Shown here in pieces: positions 8,284-16,388 of a DNA stretch of 64,000 nt. The stretch is from Rhizobiales bacterium 64-17. GTDB taxonomy: Bacteria > Pseudomonadota > Alphaproteobacteria > Rhizobiales > Xanthobacteraceae. A program made the position numbers and the translations under genes. Under the pieces are notes generated by a model. That model ran no database searches. It saw only the letters and a list, made by a program, of their open reading frames with translations, and had not been told where the DNA came from. Location: contig MKWA01000015.1 in the NCBI GenBank assembly GCA_001899285.1, forward strand, positions 525,940 to 589,939. Reading direction: 5' to 3'. How positions within the stretch are numbered: position 1 is the first letter of the stretch; every line of letters starts with the position of its first letter.

Positions 8284-10572
8284 TCATTTTATCGCTCCAT
8301 CATGCATAAGAGCGTAGAGGCGTGTGGGAGCCTGGATCAGCAACACAGAGGGAGGTGGTCGTTCCGCCGCGAGCTGCCGAGCCGTGGCGCGGTCGAGCGC
8401 GGAAGGGCCTTGATCCGCCAGATGCGAGTGCCATGTACCGACGTCGAAAAGCGTCCCGCCGCTGGCTCGATGCCGCACTTTGATGGCAGCTTTCAAGCCG
8501 GCGGTCCCCAGCACGAAGCGGGTCGCTGAGCGCTCGCTGTCCGGCGGGGCCTCGATCAAGTCGACCACGATGATCGTTCTCAGGCGTGCGCTGCATGTGC
8601 CGATCAGGACTCCCCCGGTCTCCACGGTAGGATAGCGCGCCACCTCTTCTGCGATCTTGGTCATGACACGTGAGGAGGCCCGAACGGTCCATCCCTGCGG
8701 ACCCTCAATGGTCACGACCTCGAAGGGAGCGACGCGTTCGTGCGTCCAGGTAGTGTTGGACGATCCTTCAGCTCTTGTTCCGACAACGATGCATCCCGGA
8801 TCCTCATCGGCCTGCATCAGGCCGACAAGCTCTTCAGTGAGTGCCGCCGTCATCGCGGACAGACGCATGTCGGTCATCGGCATGGTGAGCGATCCGCATC
8901 CTTGACCGATTTGAATTTCCGTCAGGCCGAATTCAGGGTCAAACAACAGCTTGCGGACCCGGTCGTCCGTCACCGTGGCGTTGAGCTCGTCGGTCAGGTC
9001 GCAAAGCGTTGGATTGCGGGCAGCACCCTCAAACAGCAGGAAACCGCCATCGCCGCGCCCGAAGAGTGCCGCTTCAGCAAACCGGGCTTTGGCCTGCTTC
9101 GATCCGATCGTTGAGAGAGCTTCACGGACGGCGAGCGATGCCGTGGTATTGACAGCATAGCGCGCGTCCTTCGGCAGAAACATTTTGCGCTGCTCGTTCT
9201 TGGGAAGGTCGGCGACCAGATCGCCGTCGTGCACCGCGGGCGATTGTCCGAGCAGCCCGAGCTCACTGGCGAGCTCTTTTGCCTTTGAACCGGCGAACGA
9301 TGCACGGGCCAGCGCGTGTCGCGCCATGTTGTGCGGTCGAAGCATTCCATTGTCGCTGACCGCGCTAATAGTTACGCCCGACCGCGCGAGATGCATCGCC
9401 ATCTTTGAACCGACGCTGCCGCAGCCCAGCATCGACACGGGAGCAAGTTCGGGAGCGCCGGAGACGTCGCGCAACAGCGTGGGATTCGTCGCATCGATCT
9501 GCATGGCCGGCACAACGGGCTCCGCATCACCTGCCGCGAAGAGTGCGGCGCGTCCCTTCATGGCCTTGATGTCCACCAGATAAGGCAGCAACTCGATATT
9601 GGATACCGATCCCACCAGATGCTCGGGCCTCCGCGCGCAGAGGATGATTCCGATTGGAACAGGCGCCTCGAGCACATAGCCCTGCCAACAGCGGTCGAGA
9701 TTTTCGAGAAAGACGTCCAACCCTCGACCGCATCCAAGTTCGTTGGCGCGCTCTTTCAGACGGGCCAGGGTGTCGACGGTCTCAGGCATGTAGGCCGCAG
9801 CGACGAACTCGTCTCCACTCGGCTTCTTATCGGGCCAGACGAGGCAACTCACCGTGTCGCCGAACCAGTATCCATCCCGCGTATTTCGCCCGAATAGCTT
9901 CTTGTCATCCCGCTTGAGTGCAGCTTGAGTCTGGCTGACGTCCAGCCACGTGGTGCCTTGCTTGTCGACGAGCGAACCGTCCCCGCCGCTACGGAAGAAG
10001 GTGGACTTGAAAACCCGATATCCACCGTTGCGATCAACGACCGCGCGGCAAGCTTCCGCATTGAGCGCGATCACGTCGTTAAGGTCACGACGTAAGGTCG
10101 GCTCCCATCCTCGTCCGTGATGGATCAGCGTGCCTTCGGCTGCGCGCTGGAGCCAGAGAATAAGCTGATGCACGAGGTTGAAGATGCCGAGCTCAACCAG
10201 GCCAAACTGGAAGAAATACTCTCGCTGGTTGCCATCGATCAGGCAGGGGCGCGGCGGCTCGGTCACCGGACCTGGCTGAACGTGGGGAAGATCCCTCGGG
10301 AAGTCCATCCGCAAGGAGAACGAGGGCGATGACCATGGGTAGCTGGGCCAGAGCCTCACGTTGACCGTCTCGACAACGCGAACGCCGTTCGGGCTCGCGC
10401 CGTCGACCTTGAACTGGAGCGGCATCTCGACGTTCAAATCGAGCTCAATACGCGAGCCGCCAGCATCGACAGATACTAGGCGGCCGCCCCGGCACTCCGG
10501 ATGACGAAGCGCTGCCGCAAGAAAACGTTCGGCGTGGCCGCGAAAGTCATTTCCCGCCATGCCCGGTTCCAT
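8284..10572 (-). CDS. E2-E1-JAB triple-domain ubiquitin-like conjugation protein
   Basis: One 762-residue chain carries three ubiquitin-pathway domains. Residues about 10-150 form an E2-like (UBC/RWD) fold with candidate catalytic Cys110 in the context PPRPCLIDGN. Residues about 375-590 form a ThiF/E1-type adenylating domain with the nucleotide loop GCGSVGS (383-389), ribose-binding Asp407, N415/R418, and a possible E1 cysteine at C559. Residues about 615-762 form a JAB/MPN metalloprotease with Glu651 (ETGG), His715-x-His717 and Asp727 as zinc and catalytic ligands. The expected role is adenylating, transferring and trimming a ubiquitin-like C-terminus. No stand-alone ubiquitin-like gene or CD-NTase is present nearby. 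The gene overlaps the upstream MBL gene by 26 nt; ATG 10560 is an alternative start. Confidence 0.85.
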   Translation of the reverse strand: MEPGMAGNDFRGHAERFLAAALRHPECRGGRLVSVDAGGSRIELDLNVEMPLQFKVDGASPNGVRVVETVNVRLWPSYPWSSPSFSLRMDFPRDLPHVQPGPVTEPPRPCLIDGNQREYFFQFGLVELGIFNLVHQLILWLQRAAEGTLIHHGRGWEPTLRRDLNDVIALNAEACRAVVDRNGGYRVFKSTFFRSGGDGSLVDKQGTTWLDVSQTQAALKRDDKKLFGRNTRDGYWFGDTVSCLVWPDKKPSGDEFVAAAYMPETVDTLARLKERANELGCGRGLDVFLENLDRCWQGYVLEAPVPIGIILCARRPEHLVGSVSNIELLPYLVDIKAMKGRAALFAAGDAEPVVPAMQIDATNPTLLRDVSGAPELAPVSMLGCGSVGSKMAMHLARSGVTISAVSDNGMLRPHNMARHALARASFAGSKAKELASELGLLGQSPAVHDGDLVADLPKNEQRKMFLPKDARYAVNTTASLAVREALSTIGSKQAKARFAEAALFGRGDGGFLLFEGAARNPTLCDLTDELNATVTDDRVRKLLFDPEFGLTEIQIGQGCGSLTMPMTDMRLSAMTAALTEELVGLMQADEDPGCIVVGTRAEGSSNTTWTHERVAPFEVVTIEGPQGWTVRASSRVMTKIAEEVARYPTVETGGVLIGTCSARLRTIIVVDLIEAPPDSERSATRFVLGTAGLKAAIKVRHRASGGTLFDVGTWHSHLADQGPSALDRATARQLAAERPPPSVLLIQAPTRLYALMHDGAIK

Positions 10573-11734
10573 GCGGGCGGGCCTGCGAGGCGGTCGCGCT
10601 GATGCCGAGAGCCGGTGCGGCGAGAGCCGATGCCTTGCCGATTTTCCGCACGATGCCGTTCGACTTCACCTCGAACTCCAAGGCGACCTTCTTGTCGTTC
10701 CAGTATTCGTCGGTGCAGAAGAACCGGTCGGCATCGTCGTCGAGAATGTCGACGTACTCGCGCTTCGCCCGCTCGTGCGGCGGATTGTCGTCGTCCGCCT
10801 TGATGGGCTTGCAGCTCGCCACGATGATCGCGCCTTTGCGCGTCTGCGAGAGCGCGCTTCGCGCGTCAGGATCGACCTTGACCGCTTCGCCCATCTCGCT
10901 CCAGCGATCAAAGCTCAGACTGCGCCAGGAACAATGATGCGGTGTCTCCATGATGTCGTAGGTGAACCAGTCCGCGCGCTCTGCCTTGTGCAAATTCCAC
11001 AGCCGATTCCAGATCGCGACTTCGGCGTCGCCGCCGGTCAGGAAGCGGCAACGATCGCTGATGCCGCCACCGCGCAGCGAGAAGCGGATGATGACCGACG
11101 ATTGATTGTGCCGCAGCGTCTCCTCGTCGTCGTCGTCAATGGGAGGAAGGGGGGCCAGCAACCGCCCCTGGAACGAGCCGTCCTCCACCCGGTTGCAGGC
11201 GTCGATCGTCTCATCGCGCTTGATGACGATGTCGAGAATATCGTCGGTCTTCCCGTCGATGTCCTCGCCCATGATCAGAATGCGATCGCCTTCCCCCGTC
11301 GAAAACCCGTTCTCGCGGAAGAGCGCGACGCGTCGCCGTGCTTCCTTTTGCCAGGCTTTGGCATCCTCGCAGAGCGACTCGCCGTTGGCGCCGGCGCGGC
11401 GGAACACGACAGGTGACGACCACATCTCGCGGATCAGGATCTTGTCGTCGTCTTCGTCCCAGGAGTCTGGTGGCCCAAGATGAAAATGATTGCGCAGGCC
11501 CGCGACGTGGTCGCTATGGGGATGGCTGACCAGGAAGGCGTCGACGTAGAGGCGGCCCTGGTTGTCCCGCTCAAGCCTACTTCGCAGATCTTCGGCGACG
11601 TCCGGCGTGTCGTCATCGTCGTCGTCCGCCTTGCCGCGGATATTGATGTCGATGAGGATGCGCTGACCGTTGTCGAGGCACATCAGAACCATGTCTCCGT
11701 TGGAAACAGGGAAAAAGGTGAGAGAGGCGGTCAT
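10547..11734 (-). CDS. ComEC/Rec2-like metallo-beta-lactamase-fold protein
   Basis: A 395-residue MBL-fold hydrolase, first gene of the operon with the E2-E1-JAB protein. Metal ligands are visible as HPHSDH (71-76, complete HxHxDH), a later LTGGDAE loop with its Asp at about 235, and ETPHHCS at about 265. It resembles the C-terminal domain of ComEC without membrane helices, so it is probably a cytosolic nuclease or phosphodiesterase. Two acidic runs (KADDDDDD and PIDDDDEE) are unusual. The C-terminus is an Ala/Gly-rich, probably unstructured tail ending in GTGHGGK. A terminal Gly-Gly-Lys next to E1, E2 and JAB domains suggests it could be the conjugated partner. That is inference. The substrate is unknown. 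Confidence 0.8.
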   Translation of the reverse strand: MTASLTFFPVSNGDMVLMCLDNGQRILIDINIRGKADDDDDDTPDVAEDLRSRLERDNQGRLYVDAFLVSHPHSDHVAGLRNHFHLGPPDSWDEDDDKILIREMWSSPVVFRRAGANGESLCEDAKAWQKEARRRVALFRENGFSTGEGDRILIMGEDIDGKTDDILDIVIKRDETIDACNRVEDGSFQGRLLAPLPPIDDDDEETLRHNQSSVIIRFSLRGGGISDRCRFLTGGDAEVAIWNRLWNLHKAERADWFTYDIMETPHHCSWRSLSFDRWSEMGEAVKVDPDARSALSQTRKGAIIVASCKPIKADDDNPPHERAKREYVDILDDDADRFFCTDEYWNDKKVALEFEVKSNGIVRKIGKASALAAPALGISATASQARPHGTGHGGK

Positions 11735-11950
11735 GGTCGTTCCCGTACTGGATTTGTTCTATAAACGTGGTGCGTCCCAAAAATGATGGGTCGCCGGCGC
11801 TTTGGAACCTGAGATAGGAACTCATCGGAGTTCCGCAATATTTGGTTCAATGTGATTCTTTTTCCACAAGATATTGACTCTGGGAGTGTTTGGAGTCCGC
11901 ACAATTCCGCGATTCGGTAGGCTTGGTCGCTGCTCGCCTATTCGAGGTGA

Positions 11951-12076
11951 GTGCTCTTAAGAGCACTGAATGACCTTTTTGGTGCTCTTAAGGGCATAAG
12001 ATACTTGCCGTTAAGGAGTTGCCTCCTATATGCTCTTAAGAGCACGAAAACCGGGATTTGGAGCCCTTAAGAGCCC
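11951..12076 (+). promoter_or_regulatory. Four 16-bp palindromic operators before the hipBA-like operon
   Basis: Four near-identical palindromes with the consensus GTGCTCTTAAGAGCAC lie at 11951-11966, 11982-11997, 12030-12045 and 12061-12076. Centre spacings are 31, 48 and 31 bp, a symmetrical pattern. The last copy ends at the ATG of the HTH gene, so a bound protein would block translation start or promoter clearance. E. coli HipB likewise binds several operators in its own promoter. The remaining 216 bp (11735-11950) separate them from the divergent MBL gene and probably hold its promoter, so one repressor could control both operons. Confidence 0.75.
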
Positions 12077-12418
12077 ATGACTGCCAAGAACAATCTCGTC
12101 CAGGCGCCCCCCTTCGAGGTCGATCGAACCTTGAAGAAGCTAGGGGCCGATCTGCGGACCGCCCGCCTGCGCCGCAACCTGACCGTCGACGCCACCGCCG
12201 CCAAGATCGGGACCGGCCGTCGTGCCATCCTGGACGCCGAGAAAGGCAAGGTCTCGACGCAGATCGGTGTGTATGCGGGCTTGCTGTGGGCCTACGGCCT
12301 GATCGATCGCCTTGGTGATGCAGCCGATCCGCGCTTCGATGAGGAGGGTCAGCGTCTCGCCTTGATTCAGGATCGTGTCCACGCCCGTAGCCCGAAGGGA
12401 TTGGACAATGACTTCTAA
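12077..12418 (+). CDS. hipB: HipB-like XRE-family antitoxin/repressor
   Basis: A 113-residue protein with a helix-turn-helix at about residues 20-75 (LGADLRTARLRRNLTVDATA, then a recognition helix and a short dimerisation segment). It precedes and overlaps hipA by 11 nt, as HipB antitoxins do. In that family HipB binds and neutralises the HipA kinase and represses the operon. The four palindromes directly upstream are its likely binding sites. The start codon abuts the last palindrome and no ordinary ribosome site is visible between them, so translation may be leaderless or weak. Confidence 0.8.
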   Translation: MTAKNNLVQAPPFEVDRTLKKLGADLRTARLRRNLTVDATAAKIGTGRRAILDAEKGKVSTQIGVYAGLLWAYGLIDRLGDAADPRFDEEGQRLALIQDRVHARSPKGLDNDF

Positions 12419-13700
12419 GGTCACGCCGACGGAATGCTTCGTCTACATCACCTTGCCCGGTCAGACCGCGCCGGTCACCGCGGCGCGGTTTGAACTCACC
12501 AAGGACAGGCGCGACATTGCGATCGGCAGACTGGTCTACGGCCGTAGCTATCTCGCCCGCGCCGACGCGGTGCCGATCGATCCGATCGAACTCAGGCTTG
12601 CCGGCCAGACCTACGAAACTGTCGGCATGAAAGGCCTGTTCGGCGCGCTGCGCGACGCGGGACCGGACTATTGGGGGCGCCGCGTGATCGAGCGACATGT
12701 CGGTGCAGCCCAGCTCAACGAGATGGACTACCTGCTGCACTCACCCGACGACCGCGCAGGCGCGCTCGGCTTCGGACTGAATCAGCAGCCTCCAGCGCCC
12801 AAGCGCGATTTCAACAAGACGCTGAGCCTCGCTCGGCTGCAGAAGATCGCCGATGCCATCATCGATGAAGAAGATCGCCCAGACGATGCCGAAGCCGCTC
12901 AGGTCGAGGAGTTGCTGCTGGTCGGCACGTCGATGGGCGGCGCGCGGCCGAAGGCCGTCGTCGAGGACACCGACGGCCTATGGATCGCCAAGTTCAACAG
13001 GAAGGACGACAAATGGAACAGCGCGCGCGCTGAGCATGCGATGCTCGTGCTCGCACGGGCGTGCGGTGTCACAACGGCGGAGAGCAAGGTGATCGTCGTC
13101 GGCGGCCGTGACGTCCTCATGGTCAAGCGATTTGATCGCGAGCGGGCAGAAGGCGGCTATCTCCGCGCCCGCATGCTCAGCGGCCTGACACTCCTGCGCG
13201 CCGAAGAGGGGCACGACACACGCGACCGGTGGTCCTACGTTCTGCTGGTTGAAGAGCTGCGGCGAATTTCGGCCAACCCGCGTGCCGATGCTGCCGAATT
13301 GTTCCGCAGGATGTGCTTCAACGCATTGATCTCCAACACCGATGATCACCCGCGCAATCATGCGGTTATGGCGATGACGCCGGATTGGAAGCTCTCGCCT
13401 GCCTACGATCTCACGCCCACGCCGTTGATCAGCGAGGAGCGACGCGACCTCGCCATGGTCTGCGGCGACGCTGGCCGCTATGCCAACGCCGAAAATATCG
13501 TCTCGCAAAGCATGCGCTTCCTGCTTGAAAAAGACGAAGCCGAAAAAATCGTGTTGGAGATGGAAGAGCAGGTTCGAAACAAGTGGTACGAGGTCGCGCG
13601 GCGAGAGGGACTCTCGGAAGCGGACTGCAACACGATCAGCCGATCGTTTGTTTATCCTGGCTTTCGCCTCCCGATGTCGCCAGCCGCACCACCGGCCTGA
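12408..13700 (+). CDS. hipA: HipA-like serine/threonine kinase toxin
   Basis: A 430-residue HipA-family kinase. Visible elements are the HipA N-terminal subdomain (about 1-115), a glycine loop GTSMGGARPKA (about 170-181), a VKRFDR strand (about 235), the catalytic loop NTDDH (310-314) and the metal-binding SPAYDLTP segment (about 330). E. coli HipA phosphorylates glutamyl-tRNA synthetase and causes growth arrest; the target here is not known. All catalytic residues I can identify are present, so the protein looks active. It starts inside the end of the antitoxin gene. In this neighbourhood it may serve as an addiction module for the island or as an abortive-infection kinase. Confidence 0.85.
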   Translation: MTSKVTPTECFVYITLPGQTAPVTAARFELTKDRRDIAIGRLVYGRSYLARADAVPIDPIELRLAGQTYETVGMKGLFGALRDAGPDYWGRRVIERHVGAAQLNEMDYLLHSPDDRAGALGFGLNQQPPAPKRDFNKTLSLARLQKIADAIIDEEDRPDDAEAAQVEELLLVGTSMGGARPKAVVEDTDGLWIAKFNRKDDKWNSARAEHAMLVLARACGVTTAESKVIVVGGRDVLMVKRFDRERAEGGYLRARMLSGLTLLRAEEGHDTRDRWSYVLLVEELRRISANPRADAAELFRRMCFNALISNTDDHPRNHAVMAMTPDWKLSPAYDLTPTPLISEERRDLAMVCGDAGRYANAENIVSQSMRFLLEKDEAEKIVLEMEEQVRNKWYEVARREGLSEADCNTISRSFVYPGFRLPMSPAAPPA

Positions 13701-13734
13701 CCCTTCAATTCCGACTGCCTGACGGAGAACCAAG

Positions 13735-14253
13735 ATGGCGCGCCATCCGCAACGCGATCTTTATGAATCGACGCTCGTCGAGATCGGCCGGATCACCACC
13801 ACCTGGGCGAAGTTCGAGCACTGGGTCGATGTTGCAATCTGGTACTTGGCCGACGTCGAGGACCGGCGCGGCGCCTGTATCACGACGCAGCTCGGATCGA
13901 TTCATGCGAAATTCCGCGCGCTCGAAGCGCTGATGGTCGAGGCCGGCCGGCCGGAGCCGATCCTCAAGATCATCCGCGGGATCGCCGGCGAAGCGGCCGA
14001 GGTGGTGAAGACGCGAAACAAGTTCGCCCATGGCCCGCTCGACATGGATGTGAACAAGGAGACCCGAGAGTTCGAAGTCTACCTCAAGCACATCAGCGTC
14101 AGGGGCAAAGGGGTGCTGACGTTGGAAAGTGAGGTGCTGACCAAGTCAGAGCTTGAGAGCGCGCAAGCGAAAGTGGCCGGCGTCTATCAGAAGCTGATCA
14201 AGCATTGGCACGAGATCATCGATATTCCGAGCGCCGAGGAACTTGCGCAGTAA
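13735..14253 (+). CDS. Unknown protein with HEPN-like Rx4H motif
   Basis: A 172-residue, mainly alpha-helical protein, 34 nt downstream of hipA and on the same strand with an AGGAGAACCAAG ribosome site. I do not recognise a named family. The segment RNKFAHGPLD at about residues 96-105 contains R-x4-H, the ribonuclease signature of HEPN domains, placed as usual between two helices (preceded by IRGIAGEAAEVVKT). If this is an active HEPN protein it would be an RNase. RN..AH motifs also occur in non-catalytic HEPN proteins and unrelated families. It may be a third member of the hipBA transcript or a separate gene. Confidence 0.6.
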   Translation: MARHPQRDLYESTLVEIGRITTTWAKFEHWVDVAIWYLADVEDRRGACITTQLGSIHAKFRALEALMVEAGRPEPILKIIRGIAGEAAEVVKTRNKFAHGPLDMDVNKETREFEVYLKHISVRGKGVLTLESEVLTKSELESAQAKVAGVYQKLIKHWHEIIDIPSAEELAQ

Positions 14254-14346
14254 GCGCCCGACACAGCGTCGAGCGTGCGACCGCGCTTTGCAAGAGAGCG
14301 CAAGGCAGCGACATACACATAGACCGCCGCTGATCTCTTGATGTGT

Positions 14347-15171
14347 TCAGGGTGACGGCTGTTGCGGTGCCTTCGAGCGAGATGCTGCCGCCTTCTTTGC
14401 TGGCTTTGTTGCGGCTTTTTTCGGCGTGATGAGCGTTTCGCAAGACAAGATCAGCTCTCGCGCATAAGTCCGCGCTGCGGCAATCACGCTCTTCCGGTTC
14501 ACGGCCAGAAGAAAATACAGGGCATGGGCGGCAGCCACGATCAGGACGACAAGAACGCGTTTCGCGTCAGCGCTCCCGATGTCGAGCGTCCCGTGATAGA
14601 CGAGCACAGCCGCACAAATAGCAACGACGATTCCGTTCAATGCGAGCGCCGTCCACTTCGCGCCCAGCAAATTCCGGCGGAAGCCATACGCGCAGTTCTC
14701 GTTGAACAAGATCGGGAATTTCTTGGCATCCCGGGTGTGCGTGCGAAGCCACGTCCCGGCAAGTTCATAAAATGCATTCGCTGCGGCGGGGTTCTGTTGC
14801 TCGTCGTTCGCGCTCGGCTCCGGCTTCTCGATCTTGGCCGCAAGAAAGGCGCGGTATCGATCCTTTGAGGCCTGGTCGATCGTGTTGTCAGAGCGATGCA
14901 TCATCGTGACCGACGGCTTGCCGCCGATCTCGCTGTACAGGCCCGGCTCGAGCGCCTGTCCCTGTTTCCGTGCCCAGTCGGACAACGCATACAGCAGCGC
15001 CAGCATCGCCACCGTGGTCACCGCCACGTAGAGGTCCAGCTCCTTCCACGGCACGAGCAAGAACAGGGCGGCCAGAGCCGGTGCGACCGCGAGGATGGCG
15101 GGGATGAACCGAGCCCTCACGGTGTAGGCATCGAAGAAACGAAGCATCGAAGACCCCATTTGCTCGATCAT
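14347..15171 (-). CDS. Four-helix membrane protein with cytosolic insert (putative effector)
   Basis: A 274-residue membrane protein. Two hydrophobic helices lie at about residues 18-38 and 47-68, then a soluble segment of roughly 110 residues (70-185, containing EPGLYSEIGGKPS and an Asn/Asp-rich stretch), then two more helices at about 190-208 and 215-235. The tail is Lys/Ala-rich and basic. The 2TM-loop-2TM layout is that of the S-4TM-type effectors seen next to nucleotide-signalling defence genes, but I cannot confirm that family by eye. ATG 15171 overlaps the stop of the MBL gene by 4 nt (ATGA), so the two are translationally coupled and probably act together. Alternative starts are 15159 and 15147. 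Confidence 0.7.
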   Translation of the reverse strand: MIEQMGSSMLRFFDAYTVRARFIPAILAVAPALAALFLLVPWKELDLYVAVTTVAMLALLYALSDWARKQGQALEPGLYSEIGGKPSVTMMHRSDNTIDQASKDRYRAFLAAKIEKPEPSANDEQQNPAAANAFYELAGTWLRTHTRDAKKFPILFNENCAYGFRRNLLGAKWTALALNGIVVAICAAVLVYHGTLDIGSADAKRVLVVLIVAAAHALYFLLAVNRKSVIAAARTYARELILSCETLITPKKAATKPAKKAAASRSKAPQQPSP

Positions 15172-16241
15172 GCCGCAACACCCGGCGCCGCCTTGTCTTC
15201 GACCTCGGCCTGGAACGGAACGGGCGTGCTCGACGGCCAACCACGGCTGCTGCCGGAATGGTGCATGATCGTGCTGCCCCGCGTCACATACACGGGATAG
15301 CCGCGGCGCAAGAAGGCGTTGCTGATCTGGCCGCGCGGATATTCGGGCTGGCCATCGCCGACCGAGCAGATCGCGCTTCCGCAGGTGACGCCACTGGCGA
15401 CCTTTCCTCCCAGCCAGCGGTCGAGCACATTCGGCGTGACGTTTCGCCGGCTGCCATGATGAGGCACCTGAACCATGTTGGGGATCTTCAGCTTGCCCAG
15501 CAGCGCTGCGTAGTCGGCGGCTTCGTTGAGGCCTTCCGGTCCGACGTCGGCTGTCAGCAAGATGCGCTGCCCGTCGAGTTCGCCCAGTTGCACGACGCTG
15601 GTCTCGTTCGACGCCGATGTCGGGTCGGGGGAGTTTGAAAGCGTTTCGATGTCCCATGTCTCCAGCAACTTGTTCCGTGCCTTGCGCAGCGCTTCGAGGA
15701 GGAAGTTGCCGGCCGAATCCGCGGTGGTCATGCGCTGCGGCGTCTTCTCAAGATCCGGGACCAACCGCACATAGCGGGCGCGCGACGGCGCAAGCACCGT
15801 GAAGTTGCCAATCGTGGCGCCCTGGAACACTTCGTGCACGATGGTGCCTTGTTTGGCCGCAAGATCTTCGAGCTCCACAAGATAGGGATGCAGCTCGCGC
15901 ATCTTGTTGATCAGACCCTGAAGCGTATAGCGCCCGTGGAAGTGCTGAAGCGTCTCCGCGGCGTACAGCCACGGCCGGTTCATCCAGAGATTCTGAACCT
16001 TCATCTTCTTCATCACCTCGACCAGACCGGTCGCGTGATCATCGTCGGCGTGCGAAAGCACCATGTGGTTGATGAAGTAGGAGCTGCCGTAATGTGTCTG
16101 AATGTGCGCGACGATCTTGTCGCCAACGTCCTTGTAGGCGCCGTCCACCACATGAACGAGGACGCCGCCCGGCACGCTGTACTGGACGCAAATGGCGTCG
16201 CCGTTGCTGTTGCCGACCGGCAGGAAATCAATTTCGAACAT
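15168..16241 (-). CDS. ComEC-like metallo-beta-lactamase-fold protein (second MBL of the island)
   Basis: A 357-residue soluble MBL-fold protein, unrelated in detail to the one at 10547. The metal site reads SHADDDH (63-69), the H-x-D-x-D-H variant typical of ComEC-type domains, followed by LLTADVG at about 238 and VPHHGSRR at about 268. No signal peptide or membrane helix is present. It is coupled by a 4-nt overlap to the four-helix membrane protein and lies 147 bp downstream of the EVE/GIY-YIG gene. Members of this class cut DNA or RNA, or hydrolyse phosphodiesters. Here it may make, degrade or sense a signal for its membrane partner. Function beyond the fold is unknown. Confidence 0.75.
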   Translation of the reverse strand: MFEIDFLPVGNSNGDAICVQYSVPGGVLVHVVDGAYKDVGDKIVAHIQTHYGSSYFINHMVLSHADDDHATGLVEVMKKMKVQNLWMNRPWLYAAETLQHFHGRYTLQGLINKMRELHPYLVELEDLAAKQGTIVHEVFQGATIGNFTVLAPSRARYVRLVPDLEKTPQRMTTADSAGNFLLEALRKARNKLLETWDIETLSNSPDPTSASNETSVVQLGELDGQRILLTADVGPEGLNEAADYAALLGKLKIPNMVQVPHHGSRRNVTPNVLDRWLGGKVASGVTCGSAICSVGDGQPEYPRGQISNAFLRRGYPVYVTRGSTIMHHSGSSRGWPSSTPVPFQAEVEDKAAPGVAA

Positions 16242-16388
16242 GAACTCCCCCGCTTGGGCGCAATTGCCCTAGTTTGTTCATGTAGTGTTCTGACTCCGGC
16301 GCCGCAAGGCAATGGTTCACAAGTTCTTAAGGCTGCACGAACGTTCAGAATTATCAATTAGATTCAATGGTTTGCCTGGAAGGCGGTA

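Noticed and set aside
8284..11734. Type II CBASS
   Set aside because: E1, E2 and JAB domains are present but there is no CD-NTase and no usual CBASS effector. The MBL partner and triple fusion differ from Cap2/Cap3.
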